From contig NZ_LMUM01000026.1 in NCBI RefSeq assembly GCF_009765985.1, forward strand, positions 83,491-147,490: a stretch of 64,000 nucleotides of DNA, read 5' to 3'. The notes beneath the pieces are model-generated. The model did not search any database, was not told the origin of the DNA, and was given only the letters and a program-made list of their open reading frames with translations. This stretch comes from Acidobacterium sp. S8 (GTDB lineage: Bacteria; Acidobacteriota; Terriglobia; Terriglobales; Acidobacteriaceae). Shown in pieces: positions 52,798 to 63,000 of the stretch (position 1 is its first letter; the number at the start of each line of letters is the position of its first letter). Position numbers and translations under genes: made by a program.

Positions 52798-53382
52798 ATG
52801 CGCAGGAATCTGATTACTTCGTTTCTATACACTATTGTCACTGCGGTTCTGCTCGGAGTTGCTTATCCTTTGCTGATGACCGCTCTTGCCCAGGTATTCT
52901 TCCACGACAAAGCCAACGGACAGATGATTGTCCGAAATGGCTCTGTCGTTGGTTCTCGAATCATCGGCCAGACATTCAGCGGAGTTAGTTATTTTCATGG
53001 TCGTCCTTCCGCAGCCGGAGCGAATGGGTATGATGCGTCCTCCTCAGGTGGCTCGAACTACGGACCCACGAATAAGAAATATATTGATCGGGTTGAGAGC
53101 AGCGTTGCCGAATTGCAGGGTGACAACCCAGGCGCACCAGTACCTATCGACCTGGTAACGGCATCAGGATCGGGCCTTGATCCCGACATCACTCCGGCGG
53201 CCGCAGAATTTCAAATTCCGACAGTAGCGAAAGCCCGCGGCATTTCCGCCGAAGAATTGAAGCAACTGGTGGCAAAACATACGGCAGAAAGACAACTTGG
53301 ATTCCTTGGGGAACCCCGCGTGAATGTCCTTGAGTTAAATCTCGAACTGGACAATGCGAATAGCCGAGTCGTGTCGAAGTGA
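52798..53382 (+). CDS. kdpC: KdpC subunit of the Kdp ATPase
   Basis: 194 residues. A single N-terminal helix (YTIVTAVLLGVAYPLLMTAL) is followed by the periplasmic domain with GSRIIGQTFSGVSYFHGRPSA, SGGSNYGPTNKKYIDRV and VPIDLVTASGSGLDPDITPAAAEFQIPTVAKARG (the central SGSGLDPDI is the signature). KdpC stabilises the complex. ATG 52798 has TAGGAG upstream. The last gene of the kdp operon; a weak hairpin follows. Confidence 0.94.
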   Translation: MRRNLITSFLYTIVTAVLLGVAYPLLMTALAQVFFHDKANGQMIVRNGSVVGSRIIGQTFSGVSYFHGRPSAAGANGYDASSSGGSNYGPTNKKYIDRVESSVAELQGDNPGAPVPIDLVTASGSGLDPDITPAAAEFQIPTVAKARGISAEELKQLVAKHTAERQLGFLGEPRVNVLELNLELDNANSRVVSK

Positions 53383-53392
53383 GGGTGACGCA

Positions 53393-53415
53393 CAGGTCAA
53401 AACCTGGCAATTTTT
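53393..53415 (+). terminator. Weak intrinsic terminator after kdpC
   Basis: CAGGT (53393-53397) pairs with ACCTG (53402-53406), followed by GCAATTTTT. A five-base-pair stem is short, but the T-run and position between convergent kdpC and the sulfurtransferase gene fit a terminator. Confidence 0.35.
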
Positions 53416-53417
53416 AG

Positions 53418-54257
53418 CTAAATTGTTTTTTCTACAACTGCTTCCGGGTGTGTCGCGTACTCGGCCCAGGAGCCGTCATAGAGGTTGACTTGCTTAGCTC
53501 CCGCTAGTTCGAGTGCCAGTGCGATGACGGCGGCCGTAACGCCGGAACCGCATGTGGTGGTGATTGGTCGTTCTAAATCAACGCCTTTTGCCGCAAAGTA
53601 TTCGCGAAGGCTCGCATCGGATTTCAAGCGGCCGTCTTCTAGCAGTTCGGTAAACGGAACATTCATAGCTCCAGGCATATGGCCGGATTCTATGCCAGGT
53701 CGCGGTTCCGGCGACACGCCGGTAAATCGACCAGATGAGCGCGCGTCGAGGATTTGCGCATGCTTTGCAATGAGCTCTTTGATCTGGATAAAATCTGCTA
53801 CGGCATCGATCTTGAAGCTGGAGTGAAAAGCAGCCGGAGGGCGATCCGCCCGTCCAGACTGTGTTGGTAAACCTGCTTGTATCCACGCACGCAGGCCTCC
53901 ATCCAGAATAAAAACCCGTTGAGCGCCAAATGTACGTAACATCCACCATGCTCGCGGTGCAGAAAAGACACCTTCCTGTTCGTAAATGACGATCTTCATT
54001 TGGTCGCTAACGCCTAAAGCCGACATTTCGCGAGAGAAAACCTCCGGGGTGGGCAACATGTGGGGTAGCGGGGTGGCATGGTCGGAAAGATCTTCGATGT
54101 CGAAAAAGACAGCGCCTGGAATATGCTTCTCCAGATACCGCGAATGAGTGTCCATCGCAGGCGTAACTCCGACCGGAGGAAGCGTTGCGTCAAGAACAAC
54201 AAGATCAGGATCATTAAGCTGTTCGCTAACCCAAGATGGTGTCACAAGAGTATTCAT
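53418..54257 (-). CDS. sseA: 3-mercaptopyruvate sulfurtransferase
   Basis: 279 residues with two rhodanese domains. The active-site loop TTTCGSGVTA carries the catalytic cysteine in the CGSGVT form of mercaptopyruvate sulfurtransferases rather than the CRxGx(R/T) of thiosulfate enzymes. The first domain lacks the cysteine, as usual. LDATLPPVG and the RYLEKHIPGAVFFDI segment also match. It moves sulfur from mercaptopyruvate to thiols or cyanide. The gene is transcribed leftward, convergent with kdpC; a degenerate rhodanese-like protein is its upstream neighbour. Confidence 0.9.
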   Translation of the reverse strand: MNTLVTPSWVSEQLNDPDLVVLDATLPPVGVTPAMDTHSRYLEKHIPGAVFFDIEDLSDHATPLPHMLPTPEVFSREMSALGVSDQMKIVIYEQEGVFSAPRAWWMLRTFGAQRVFILDGGLRAWIQAGLPTQSGRADRPPAAFHSSFKIDAVADFIQIKELIAKHAQILDARSSGRFTGVSPEPRPGIESGHMPGAMNVPFTELLEDGRLKSDASLREYFAAKGVDLERPITTTCGSGVTAAVIALALELAGAKQVNLYDGSWAEYATHPEAVVEKTI

Positions 54258-54459
54258 GGGAGTTAGTCCTCTTAGTACTCACTTCTTGTTTGAGGATAAT
54301 TCAGCGCTTACCGAATGATTGAGATCATCTATTTTTGGTACCCACAAAAATCGAATCCATAAATTATTGACTTGTAAGGGCGGGGTAAAGATAAATTATT
54401 GAAAACATGAGCTGCAGGTGCTTTGCCTGATGTAATTCGGAAGGGTGCACGGAGCTCTA

Positions 54460-54918
54460 TCAGACGTGGATCGGGGTTTCGTAAACGACATAAATGGGAG
54501 CACATCCGGCGAGATCGCGGGTCGCCCCTATCGTCGAAGAGAGCCTGCCGGGGGTGCCATATAGGACCGCGCCGCAGGAGGGAGGGAGCCACCGTAAGAG
54601 GTCGATCAGCCGATCCGGCTCAACATACAGAACATGCGATTCTGGAAATGGTATCGGCTTTGTAGCAGTGGGCCGCCCGAGAGCTATGAGTATCAAATCG
54701 TCGGATCGCCGGGAAAGGGCCTTGAACTCTCCTGCGGAGATCCACTTCACCTGTCGCTTGCCAGGACGGGAGAGCTGTAGGACTGGAAAGTCGCGGTAAA
54801 GATTTATGGGGCGGTCGAGCCCATTTGCCAGCTTAGCTCTCTCCTCGCGGACAACAAAACAAATCGTATAGATGAAACCCAGCACAGGTAGAACACTCAG
54901 GAACGAAAGGAGCGGCAT
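54460..54918 (-). CDS. Membrane-anchored degenerate rhodanese-like protein
   Basis: 152 residues from ATG 54918, behind AGGGGGATGG. An N-terminal helix (LLSFLSVLPVLGFIYTICFVV) anchors a soluble part. ISAGEFKALSRRSDDLILIALGRP and GAVLYGTPGRLSSTIGATRDLAG resemble a rhodanese domain, but the residue where the catalytic cysteine belongs is Gly in LYGTPGR. It should therefore be inactive in sulfur transfer and may bind a ligand or partner. The frame is open to 55041, but the upstream ATG codons lack a good ribosome-binding site. The 202-base gap to the sulfurtransferase contains nothing recognised. Confidence 0.65.
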   Translation of the reverse strand: MPLLSFLSVLPVLGFIYTICFVVREERAKLANGLDRPINLYRDFPVLQLSRPGKRQVKWISAGEFKALSRRSDDLILIALGRPTATKPIPFPESHVLYVEPDRLIDLLRWLPPSCGAVLYGTPGRLSSTIGATRDLAGCAPIYVVYETPIHV

Positions 54919-55498
54919 AATCCATCCCCCTTTGTTTTTGTATGGCGCTGGATTGTGGTTGGTCGTCATTATCGACGAAAAGCCGCCACAAAGACGATTG
55001 AATGCCGCACTCATTTTCTCTAATCTTTGCGGCGGCAGCAAGGGCTCTCTTGCGGCTGTATTCGATCAGGTTACCGCGAAAGACAGGCAGGCAAATCCCC
55101 CTTTATCAGAAGTGGCAGTAGCCGAGCAGATCCGACATGGAATTACCATGATGTCTGAGCTGTAGATATCCGGAAGCTACTCGAGCGACGAATCGGGCGG
55201 GGGGCGGGAAGCGGGTTCAAAATAAACGACTTTCGCGCACATTTCGAACCCGCTAGGGAGGCCCATTCAGCAGGCATCCTGATCCCGGCGGCGCTCGATC
55301 TTGATATCATTGGAGCACGAAAGTCGTTGCAACTATTCACTGTATTCGTTCGTCCTTAAAATCACGCCAATTTGGCTCATAAGTTTTAGCGAACAGTCCA
55401 TTGGCCCTACATGTCTTCTGTGACGACGGGTACTCAACAAAGAGCTTTAAAACTCCAAAAATAGCGCCTGTTAAGGAAGGCTGTTACGACAACCTAAG
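54919..55498. other. Long intergenic region upstream of the efflux operon
   Basis: 580 bases without a convincing gene; the best open frame (55143-55340, minus) is a basic, Ser-rich peptide with no ribosome-binding site. Nested inverted repeats occur: AGCGGGTTC (55210-55218) with GAACCCGCT (55246-55254), and AACGACTTTCG (55225-55235) with CGAAAGTCGTT (55318-55328). The repeats are perfect. The 3' part is AT-rich (ATAAGTTTTAGCG) and should hold the promoter of the mdtA-like gene. A regulator-binding or RNA-structure role is possible. Confidence 0.45.
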
Positions 55499-56752
55499 AT
55501 GGATCAAAATTTGTCTGAGCCCATTCCGCCCGATCATCAGCTACCGAGCGCCTCCTCAGGTGACGCTGCAAAGCCCCCTCGCAAGCGGCGCCAGTGGCTT
55601 TGGATTCTGTTGTTATTGGGGTTTGCAATCATTCTTGTGCTTATCCTGCGACATCACGATGATTCAGCAAAAACCGCGACTGCCGGAGCAGGAGGCCGCC
55701 GTGGTTTTGGCGGTCCCGTCACACTTACCGTTGCTACTGCTCAGAAGGGTGATATTGGTGTATATCGCGATGCCATTGGCACGGTAACACCTGTATATAC
55801 CGCTTCCATTTACAACCAGGTGACCGGTGTCATCACGGACGTACATTATCGGGAGGGTCAAACAGTCCGCAAGGGCGATCCTCTAGTCGACATAGACCCT
55901 CGCCAATACCAGGCCCAGGTTGAATCGGCCCAGGGGGCGCTCGAACGCGACACCAACCTTCTGGCGCAGGCCAAAATGGACCTGGACCGCTATCAAAACG
56001 CCTGGGACCGGAAAGCCATTGCGAAACAGCAGCTCGATGATCAGGAAAAGATTGTCGCCCAGGACGAAGGGCTGGTTAAATCCGATCAGGGAACCCTGGA
56101 CTTCGATAAGGTACAGCTTTCCTATTGTCATATGGTCGCGCCTTTCACCGGGCGGGTGGGGTTACGCCTCGTAGATCCTGGCAATCTCGTGCAATCGAGC
56201 GGCAGCACGGTGCTGGCCGTCATTACTCAGGTTCAGCCCATCACCGTGGTCTTCACTCTGGCTCAGGATTATCTTTCCGATGTGTTCGCGCAGAAAGGTC
56301 GGGGAGTTGGTCTGAATGTGGATGCCTACGATCGAGAGCAAACCAAGAAGATTGCGGCCGGTAAATTACTGGCTTTGGACAATCAGATTGATACCACGAC
56401 AGGAACGATCAAACTTCGTGCGATTTTTGATAATCGCGACGGATCTTTATTTCCCAACCAGTTTGTAAATACGCGCCTGCTCGTAACCACTGAACATGGA
56501 GTGACTCTGATCCCGTCCTCTTCAATTCAGCACAACGGGGACACATCATTCGTATATGTCATTGCCAATGGTGCGGCAAATTTGAAGGACATCAAGCCCG
56601 GTGTTTCCGATCATGGAGTAACCGCCGTGGAAGGTATAAATCCGGGTGATCAATTGGCGACCAGCAGCTTTGAGAAACTGCAGAGCGGCTCAAAGGTAAA
56701 CATTTCCAAACAACCGCTGCCTCAAGATACAGCCGAGAGCAACGCCCCGTGA
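55499..56752 (+). CDS. RND efflux periplasmic adaptor (MdtA-like)
   Basis: 417 residues. A cytoplasmic tip and one helix at about 36-52 precede the membrane-fusion-protein body: the lipoyl halves around GTVTPVYTASIYNQVTGVI and FTGRVGLRLVDPGNLVQ, the hairpin coiled coil at about 138-195 (QVESAQGALERDTNLLAQAKMDLDRYQ is in that part), and the beta-barrel region (ITVVFTLAQDYLSDVF). It links the inner-membrane pumps to an outer-membrane channel. ATG 55499 starts the operon; the stop overlaps the next start by four bases. Likely substrates (drugs, bile salts) are inferred only. Confidence 0.88.
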   Translation: MDQNLSEPIPPDHQLPSASSGDAAKPPRKRRQWLWILLLLGFAIILVLILRHHDDSAKTATAGAGGRRGFGGPVTLTVATAQKGDIGVYRDAIGTVTPVYTASIYNQVTGVITDVHYREGQTVRKGDPLVDIDPRQYQAQVESAQGALERDTNLLAQAKMDLDRYQNAWDRKAIAKQQLDDQEKIVAQDEGLVKSDQGTLDFDKVQLSYCHMVAPFTGRVGLRLVDPGNLVQSSGSTVLAVITQVQPITVVFTLAQDYLSDVFAQKGRGVGLNVDAYDREQTKKIAAGKLLALDNQIDTTTGTIKLRAIFDNRDGSLFPNQFVNTRLLVTTEHGVTLIPSSSIQHNGDTSFVYVIANGAANLKDIKPGVSDHGVTAVEGINPGDQLATSSFEKLQSGSKVNISKQPLPQDTAESNAP

Positions 56753-59700
56753 ATCCGTCTCGCCCATTCATTATGCGGCCGGTCGCCACGGCTCTGATGA
56801 TGGCGGCCATACTTCTGGTAGGCCTCGTCGCGTTCACGCAATTGCCTGTTTCGGCTCTGCCGGAGGTGGATTATCCCACCATCCAGGTGCTGACCTTTTA
56901 TCCAGGCGCCAGCCCGCAAGTGATGGCAACTACCGTGACGGCCCCCCTGGAGCGCCAATTCGGCGAGTTGCAGGGGCTTAGTCAGATGACCTCCACGAGC
57001 TCTGGAGGAAGTTCAATTATCGTCCTGCAGTTCAATCTCGCGCTCAACATTGATGTTGCAGAAGAAGAAGTTCAGTCCGCCATCAATGCGGCACAGAGTC
57101 TGCTGCCTTCCGTACTGCCGGCCCCCCCCGTTTATAGCAAGACTAATCCTGCCGATGCTCCTGTTTTGACGCTGGCCATCACGTCGAAGTCAATGCCGCT
57201 GCCGGAGGTTGAGGATCTTGTTGACACACGTCTTGCACCCAAGATTTCACAGCTCAGCGGCGTAGGGCTAGTGAGCATCAGTGGTGGTCAGAAACCCGCT
57301 GTTCGCATCCAGGTGAATCCGGTGCAGCTATCCGCGCACGGGATCAATTTAGAAGATGTGCGAACCGCGCTAACCCAAACCAGCGTGAATGCGGCTAAAG
57401 GCAATTTCGATGGACCGCGGCAGGATTACCAGATTGATGCGAATGACCAGCTCGAAACCAGCGACGACTACAAAAACGTCGTAGTTGCGTTTCGCAATGG
57501 CGCGCCAGTCTTCCTGAAAGATGTTGCGTCGATCGTGAATGGCGTTGAAAACAGCAAGCAGGCGGCGTGGATGAACCAGACCCCGGCTGTCATTCTGAAC
57601 GTGCAACGTCAACCCGGCGCTAATACCATCACGGTCGTCAAAAGCATTAAGAAGCTGCTTCCGCAGCTCCAGGCCAACCTGCCAGCGGGCATCGATGTCA
57701 CCACGCTCACGGATCTTACGGTTCCGATTCAGGCATCGGTCGACGATGTTGAATTTGAATTGATGCTGACTATCGCACTCGTTGTGATGGTCATCTTCCT
57801 CTTCCTGCGCAGTCTTTCCGCGACCATCATTCCCAGCGTCGCCGTACCTCTCTCTCTTGTCGGAACGTTCGGCGCGATGTATGTGCTCGGCTACAGCCTC
57901 GACAATCTGTCGCTCATGGCCCTCACAATCTCCACGGGTTTTGTTGTGGATGATGCCATTGTGATGATCGAGAACATCTCACGCTATCTTGAGGAGGGTT
58001 ACGAGCCGATGGAAGCGGCTCTCAAGGGTGCAGGACAGATCGGCTTTACCATCGTCTCCCTCACGGTGTCCCTCATTGCCGTATTGATTCCGTTGCTGTT
58101 CATGGGAGATGTTGTAGGGCGGCTCTTTCGTGAATTTGCTGTGACCCTGGCAGTCACGATTATCATTTCGGCCGTTGTTTCTCTTACGCTCACGCCTATG
58201 ATGTGTTCGCGCATTCTGCGCCACAATCCAGAGGCTCAGCAGGGAAGATTCTATCGCGCATCGGAGAGAGTTTTCGAGCGCATGATTGCATTCTACGGAA
58301 GGACTCTCAAAACAGTCCTGAAGTATCAAACGATTACGCTTTTGGTAGCTCTAGCCACGTTAGTCCTCACCGTCCTGCTCTACATTGCCATTCCGAAGGG
58401 ATTTTTCCCCATACAGGATACGGGCGTCATCCAGGGTATCTCGCAGGCACCCCAATCGATATCTTTCCAGGCTATGTCGGATCAGCAGCAGCAGCTGGCC
58501 AAAATTATCCTTGCCGATCCTGCTGTGCAAAGCCTTTCATCTTTCATCGGTGCAGACGGAACGAATACTACGCTCAACAGCGGCCGCTTCTCCATCAATC
58601 TAAAACCGCTTGATCAGAGAGACGGAAGCGCGGCGGACATTATCCGCAGACTGCAGAAGAAGCTTAGTGATATTCACAGCGTAAAGCTTTATATGCAGCC
58701 GGTGCAGAACATCAGTGTTGATGATCGTGTCAGCCGGACACAGTATCAATACACGATCGAAGATCCCGACGTCCATGAGCTCACTGACTGGACGAACCGC
58801 TTTGTTGCCAAGCTCAAGAAACTGCCCCAGCTTGAAGATGTAGCTACAGATCAGCAGACGGGAGCCAGCGCGGTCTCGTTGATGATCGACCGTGTCACGG
58901 CATCGCGGTTAGGCATTGCTCCGGCCACGATCGACAACACCCTTTACGACGCATATGGCCAACGCCAGATCAGCACAATGTACACGCAGTTGAATCAGTA
59001 CCATGTGATTCTTGAGACTCAACCGGCATTTCAGCAACATCCCGCTCAGCTCAACGATATCTATGTGCAGGCAGGAGCTTCTTCTGGAACGAGTGGTCCC
59101 GGAGCCTCGACTTCGTTTGCCTCTTCCGCATCTGTTTCTGCAGGTTCGAACGCGACGTCGTCGTCTGTTCTCTATACGCCATCTTCCAATGCTCTCGCTC
59201 CACCAACAAAGATCCTGACCCCGTCAAGCGCGGCGAGTACAGCCAGCTCTTCAAGTGGAGCGAATGCGATACCATTAGACGCTTTCACCAACTTCGCGAC
59301 CACAACTGAAGATCTATCCATCAATCACCAGGGTCAGTTTCCTTCCGTTACCATTTCGTTCAACCTCGCTTCGGATGCATCCCTTGGCGAAGCTATTACA
59401 GCAATCGACAAGGCTGCCGCCGAGATGCATTTCCCTCCGAGTGTCCAATACGACTTCCAGGGGACAGCTGCGTCCTTTAAGAATTCTCTTTCGAATGAGG
59501 CACTTCTTATTCTGGCCGCGCTGGTCACCGTCTATATCGTCCTCGGTGTCCTTTACGAGAGCTTTATCCACCCCATCACGATTCTCTCGACATTGCCTTC
59601 AGCAGGTGTGGGTGCATTGCTGGCGCTCATGATTTTTAAGCAGGATCTCAGTGTGGTCGCCATTATCGGAATCATCCTGCTCATAGGAATTGTGAAAAAG

Positions 59701-60054
59701 AACGGCATCATGATCGTCGATTTCGCGCTCGAAGCGGAACGTGAACACGGTATGGATTCTACCGAGGCGATTTACCAGGCGAGTCTCCTGCGCTTCCGCC
59801 CCATCATGATGACCACTATGGCCGCACTTCTTGGAGGCATTCCACTTGCCTTCGGTCACGGCATCGGCTCTGAAATCCGCAGGCCACTAGGCATCGCCAT
59901 GGTAGGCGGCCTTCTTCTCAGTCAGGTTCTCACGCTTTATACCACCCCGGTCATTTACATCTTCTTTGATAGTCTCGGGGAAAGATTGATGGGCCGGCGA
60001 GCGGCGAAACGAGCCGACAAACCAAGCCCTGACCGCGCTGAGAGCCAAGTATGA
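56749..60054 (+). CDS. RND efflux pump, MdtB-like, with Ser-rich docking insert
   Basis: 1101 residues, twelve membrane helices. The proton relay is intact: two aspartates in GFVVDDAIVMIEN and Lys in IGIVKKNGIMIVDFA. The GTG start overlaps mdtA. Against the paralogue encoded next door it has an extra stretch of about 65 residues at roughly 774-840, rich in Ser, Ala and Thr, inserted in the docking domain between DIYVQAG and AIPLDAF; this explains most of the length difference (1101 against 1029). MdtB and MdtC form a heterotrimer, so co-expression is expected. The stop overlaps the MdtC-like start. Confidence 0.9.
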   Translation: MNPSRPFIMRPVATALMMAAILLVGLVAFTQLPVSALPEVDYPTIQVLTFYPGASPQVMATTVTAPLERQFGELQGLSQMTSTSSGGSSIIVLQFNLALNIDVAEEEVQSAINAAQSLLPSVLPAPPVYSKTNPADAPVLTLAITSKSMPLPEVEDLVDTRLAPKISQLSGVGLVSISGGQKPAVRIQVNPVQLSAHGINLEDVRTALTQTSVNAAKGNFDGPRQDYQIDANDQLETSDDYKNVVVAFRNGAPVFLKDVASIVNGVENSKQAAWMNQTPAVILNVQRQPGANTITVVKSIKKLLPQLQANLPAGIDVTTLTDLTVPIQASVDDVEFELMLTIALVVMVIFLFLRSLSATIIPSVAVPLSLVGTFGAMYVLGYSLDNLSLMALTISTGFVVDDAIVMIENISRYLEEGYEPMEAALKGAGQIGFTIVSLTVSLIAVLIPLLFMGDVVGRLFREFAVTLAVTIIISAVVSLTLTPMMCSRILRHNPEAQQGRFYRASERVFERMIAFYGRTLKTVLKYQTITLLVALATLVLTVLLYIAIPKGFFPIQDTGVIQGISQAPQSISFQAMSDQQQQLAKIILADPAVQSLSSFIGADGTNTTLNSGRFSINLKPLDQRDGSAADIIRRLQKKLSDIHSVKLYMQPVQNISVDDRVSRTQYQYTIEDPDVHELTDWTNRFVAKLKKLPQLEDVATDQQTGASAVSLMIDRVTASRLGIAPATIDNTLYDAYGQRQISTMYTQLNQYHVILETQPAFQQHPAQLNDIYVQAGASSGTSGPGASTSFASSASVSAGSNATSSSVLYTPSSNALAPPTKILTPSSAASTASSSSGANAIPLDAFTNFATTTEDLSINHQGQFPSVTISFNLASDASLGEAITAIDKAAAEMHFPPSVQYDFQGTAASFKNSLSNEALLILAALVTVYIVLGVLYESFIHPITILSTLPSAGVGALLALMIFKQDLSVVAIIGIILLIGIVKKNGIMIVDFALEAEREHGMDSTEAIYQASLLRFRPIMMTTMAALLGGIPLAFGHGIGSEIRRPLGIAMVGGLLLSQVLTLYTTPVIYIFFDSLGERLMGRRAAKRADKPSPDRAESQV

Positions 60055-63000
60055 ACATATCTGCTCCATTTATACGGAGACCCGTCGCTACTACTTTGCT
60101 AACGATCGCAGTGGCGATTGCAGGTGCGGTAGGATTTACCGTATTACCCGTCTCTCCATTGCCCCAGGTCGATTTTCCCACGATCTCCGTCCAGGCCAGT
60201 CTGTCAGGAGCCAGCGCTCAGATCATGGCATCTTCAGTGGCTACGCCTCTCGAGCGGCAGTTTGGCCACATCGCTGGCGTCAGCGAGATGACATCTTCCA
60301 GTTCGCTGGGCTCAACTTCGATTACGCTACAGTTCGATCTCACCCGGGATATTAACGGCGCGGCGCGTGATGTCGAGGCGGCCATCAATGCCGCCCGAAC
60401 CTATCTGCCTGCGAACCTGCCAGGCAATCCTACATATCGGAAGGTCAACCCTGCTGACGCTCCGATCATGATCATCGGTCTCACCTCTGATATCTACGAT
60501 CGCTCCAAGCTCTATGACGAAGCTTCCACCGTGATGCAACAGAAACTCTCACAAATTCAGGGTGTGGGACAGGTTGTTGTTGGTGGCGGCGCATTACCCT
60601 CTGTGCGAGTGGAAGTCAATCCCACGCAACTCAACAGCTATGGGTTAACACTCTCAAACGTACAGTCTGTTCTGAGCACCCAGAATTCCGATCTGGCTCG
60701 CGGACAGATCTCAAACAACGCTGCATCTTCTGACATTGTGGTCAATGGGCAGATTTCTCATGCTGCTGAGTATGCCCCGATCATCATCGGTTATAAGAAC
60801 GGCGCCGCAGTCCGTCTTTCCGATGTAGCGCAGGTAGTCGATTCCACTGAGAATATTCGAAATGGCGGCTACCTGAATGGGAAGCCGTCTATCGCAATTA
60901 TTATCTTTCGTCAGCCCGGCGCAAATATTATTCAGACGGTTGATCGCATCCGCAGTCAATTAGGCTTCCTTAAAGCCACGATTCCGCAGGGAGTCGACAT
61001 GACCATCGTCATGGATCGCACTACGACGATCCGTGCCTCGGTTAACGATGTAGAACGCAGCCTGATCATCTCGGTTGTTCTCGTCATTCTGGTCGTCTTC
61101 CTCTTCCTGCGCAGCGGCCGCGCCACTCTCATTCCCAGCGTTGCCGTCCCGGTCTCGCTCATCGGCACATTCGCTGTCATGTACCTGTTCGGTTTCAGCC
61201 TCGATAATCTGTCGCTGATGGCTCTCACCATCTCGACAGGATTCGTTGTCGATGACGCTATTGTTGTGATGGAGAACATCACTCGGCATCTCGAAGACGG
61301 CATGGCGCCCATGGCCGCCGCACTCCAAGGCGCCAAGGAGATTGGCTTTACAGTTTTCTCCATCAGCATGTCGTTAGTTGCCGTCTTCATTCCGATTCTG
61401 CTCATGGGCGGCATCGTAGGACGGCTCTTCCGCGAATTCGCCATCACTCTTTCGACCGCGATCATCGTATCGATGATCATCTCAGTTACTACCACGCCCA
61501 TGATGTGCGCGCACCTTCTTAAAACTCCAAAGAAGGAGGAGCATGGGCGCTTTTACCGCGTCAGCGAGAAATTTTTTGACGGGATGTTGCTTGGCTACCG
61601 CCGCAGTCTGGAATGGGTGCTCGTAAACCCTGGTCTGACTCTGGTAATCCTCATCATGGTAGTGGTGCTGAACGTCGTCCTCATGATCCGGATACCCAAA
61701 GGATTTTTCCCCCAGCAGGATACAGGAGCTCTTGTTGGAGGCGTCCAGGGTCCCCAGGATGCCTCGTTCCCGGTGATGGATGAATCGATACGGACGCTGG
61801 TTAAGACAATCAAGGCCGATCCTGCTGTTGCCAATGTTGTCGGCTATGTGGGCTCAGGCAATGGCGGTTTCATTTATACGGCTCTTAAGCCGCTCAGCGA
61901 GCGAAAGATTGAGGCTCCCGGAATCATTAACCGCCTTCGTCCCAAGCTCAACCGCCTGCCAGTTGCCTCCGTCTTTCTTCAGGCGGCTCAGGACCTGCGC
62001 ATTGGAGGCAGAGGCTCAAGCGCACTCTATCAATACACGATTCAGTCGGACAATATTGCCGATCTCACTCACTGGGCGCCGATTCTGCTGCAACAGATTA
62101 AGAAATTACCGGGCTTCCAGGATGTGAACTCCGATTTTCAAAATGCGGGCCTTGCGGAATATCTGACCTATGATCGTGTGACCGCGGCACGCCTGGGTGT
62201 CAGTGCCCAGGCAATCAACTCAGCACTCTATTCGGCCTTCGGTCAATCTCAAGTTTCACTCATCTATACCCAATTCAATCAGTATTACGTTGTGTTAGAG
62301 GTTGCTCCTCCATACTGGCAGTCGCCTGAGGGATTAAAAAACATCTATCTGTATACGGGCCACGGGGTCATTCCGCTAGCTGCGATGACCAAAGCTGAAT
62401 CTACGACGACGCCGATTTCCGTCGCCCATACCGGTCTTTTCCCGTCCGTCACGGTTTCCTTCAATCTTGCCCCGGGCGTTTCGCTGAGTCAGGCAACGGA
62501 ACGCATCCAGCTCATGCAGAATCAGCTTGGCACCCCGGAGACCATTCACGGATTCTTCGCCGGGACTCTCCAGGCGTACCAGCAATCGCTTAGCTCCGAA
62601 CCTTATCTCATACTTACCGCGCTGCTCGCCGTATATATCGTCCTTGGCATCCTCTACGAAAGCCTCATGCATCCACTTACTATCATTTCCACGCTGCCAT
62701 CTGCGAGCGTTGGCGCTATTCTCGCGCTCATGCTGTTCAAAATCGATCTCAATGTCATCTCAATTATCGGGATTATCCTGCTCATCGGTATCGTGAAGAA
62801 AAACGCCATCATGATGATTGATTTCGCACTTATGGAAGAACGAGAGCATGGGAAGACGACCGCCGATGCAATCTTCCAGGCATGTATGTTGCGCTTCCGG
62901 CCGATTCTGATGACAACTATGGCCGCTCTTTTTGGCGCACTGCCGCTGGCTTTCGGAACCGGTACCGGCTCTGAATTGCGCCGCCCCCTCGGCATCACGA

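Noticed and set aside
55143-55340. Small 65-residue minus-strand ORF in the gap before the efflux operon
   Set aside because: No ribosome site, no helix and no similarity that I recognise; the underlying sequence is dominated by inverted repeats.
60956-61501. 181-residue Met/Arg-rich minus-strand frame within the MdtC-like gene
   Set aside because: It is the mirror of a conserved RND coding region; the Met and Arg repeats come from CAT and GCG codons on the other strand.
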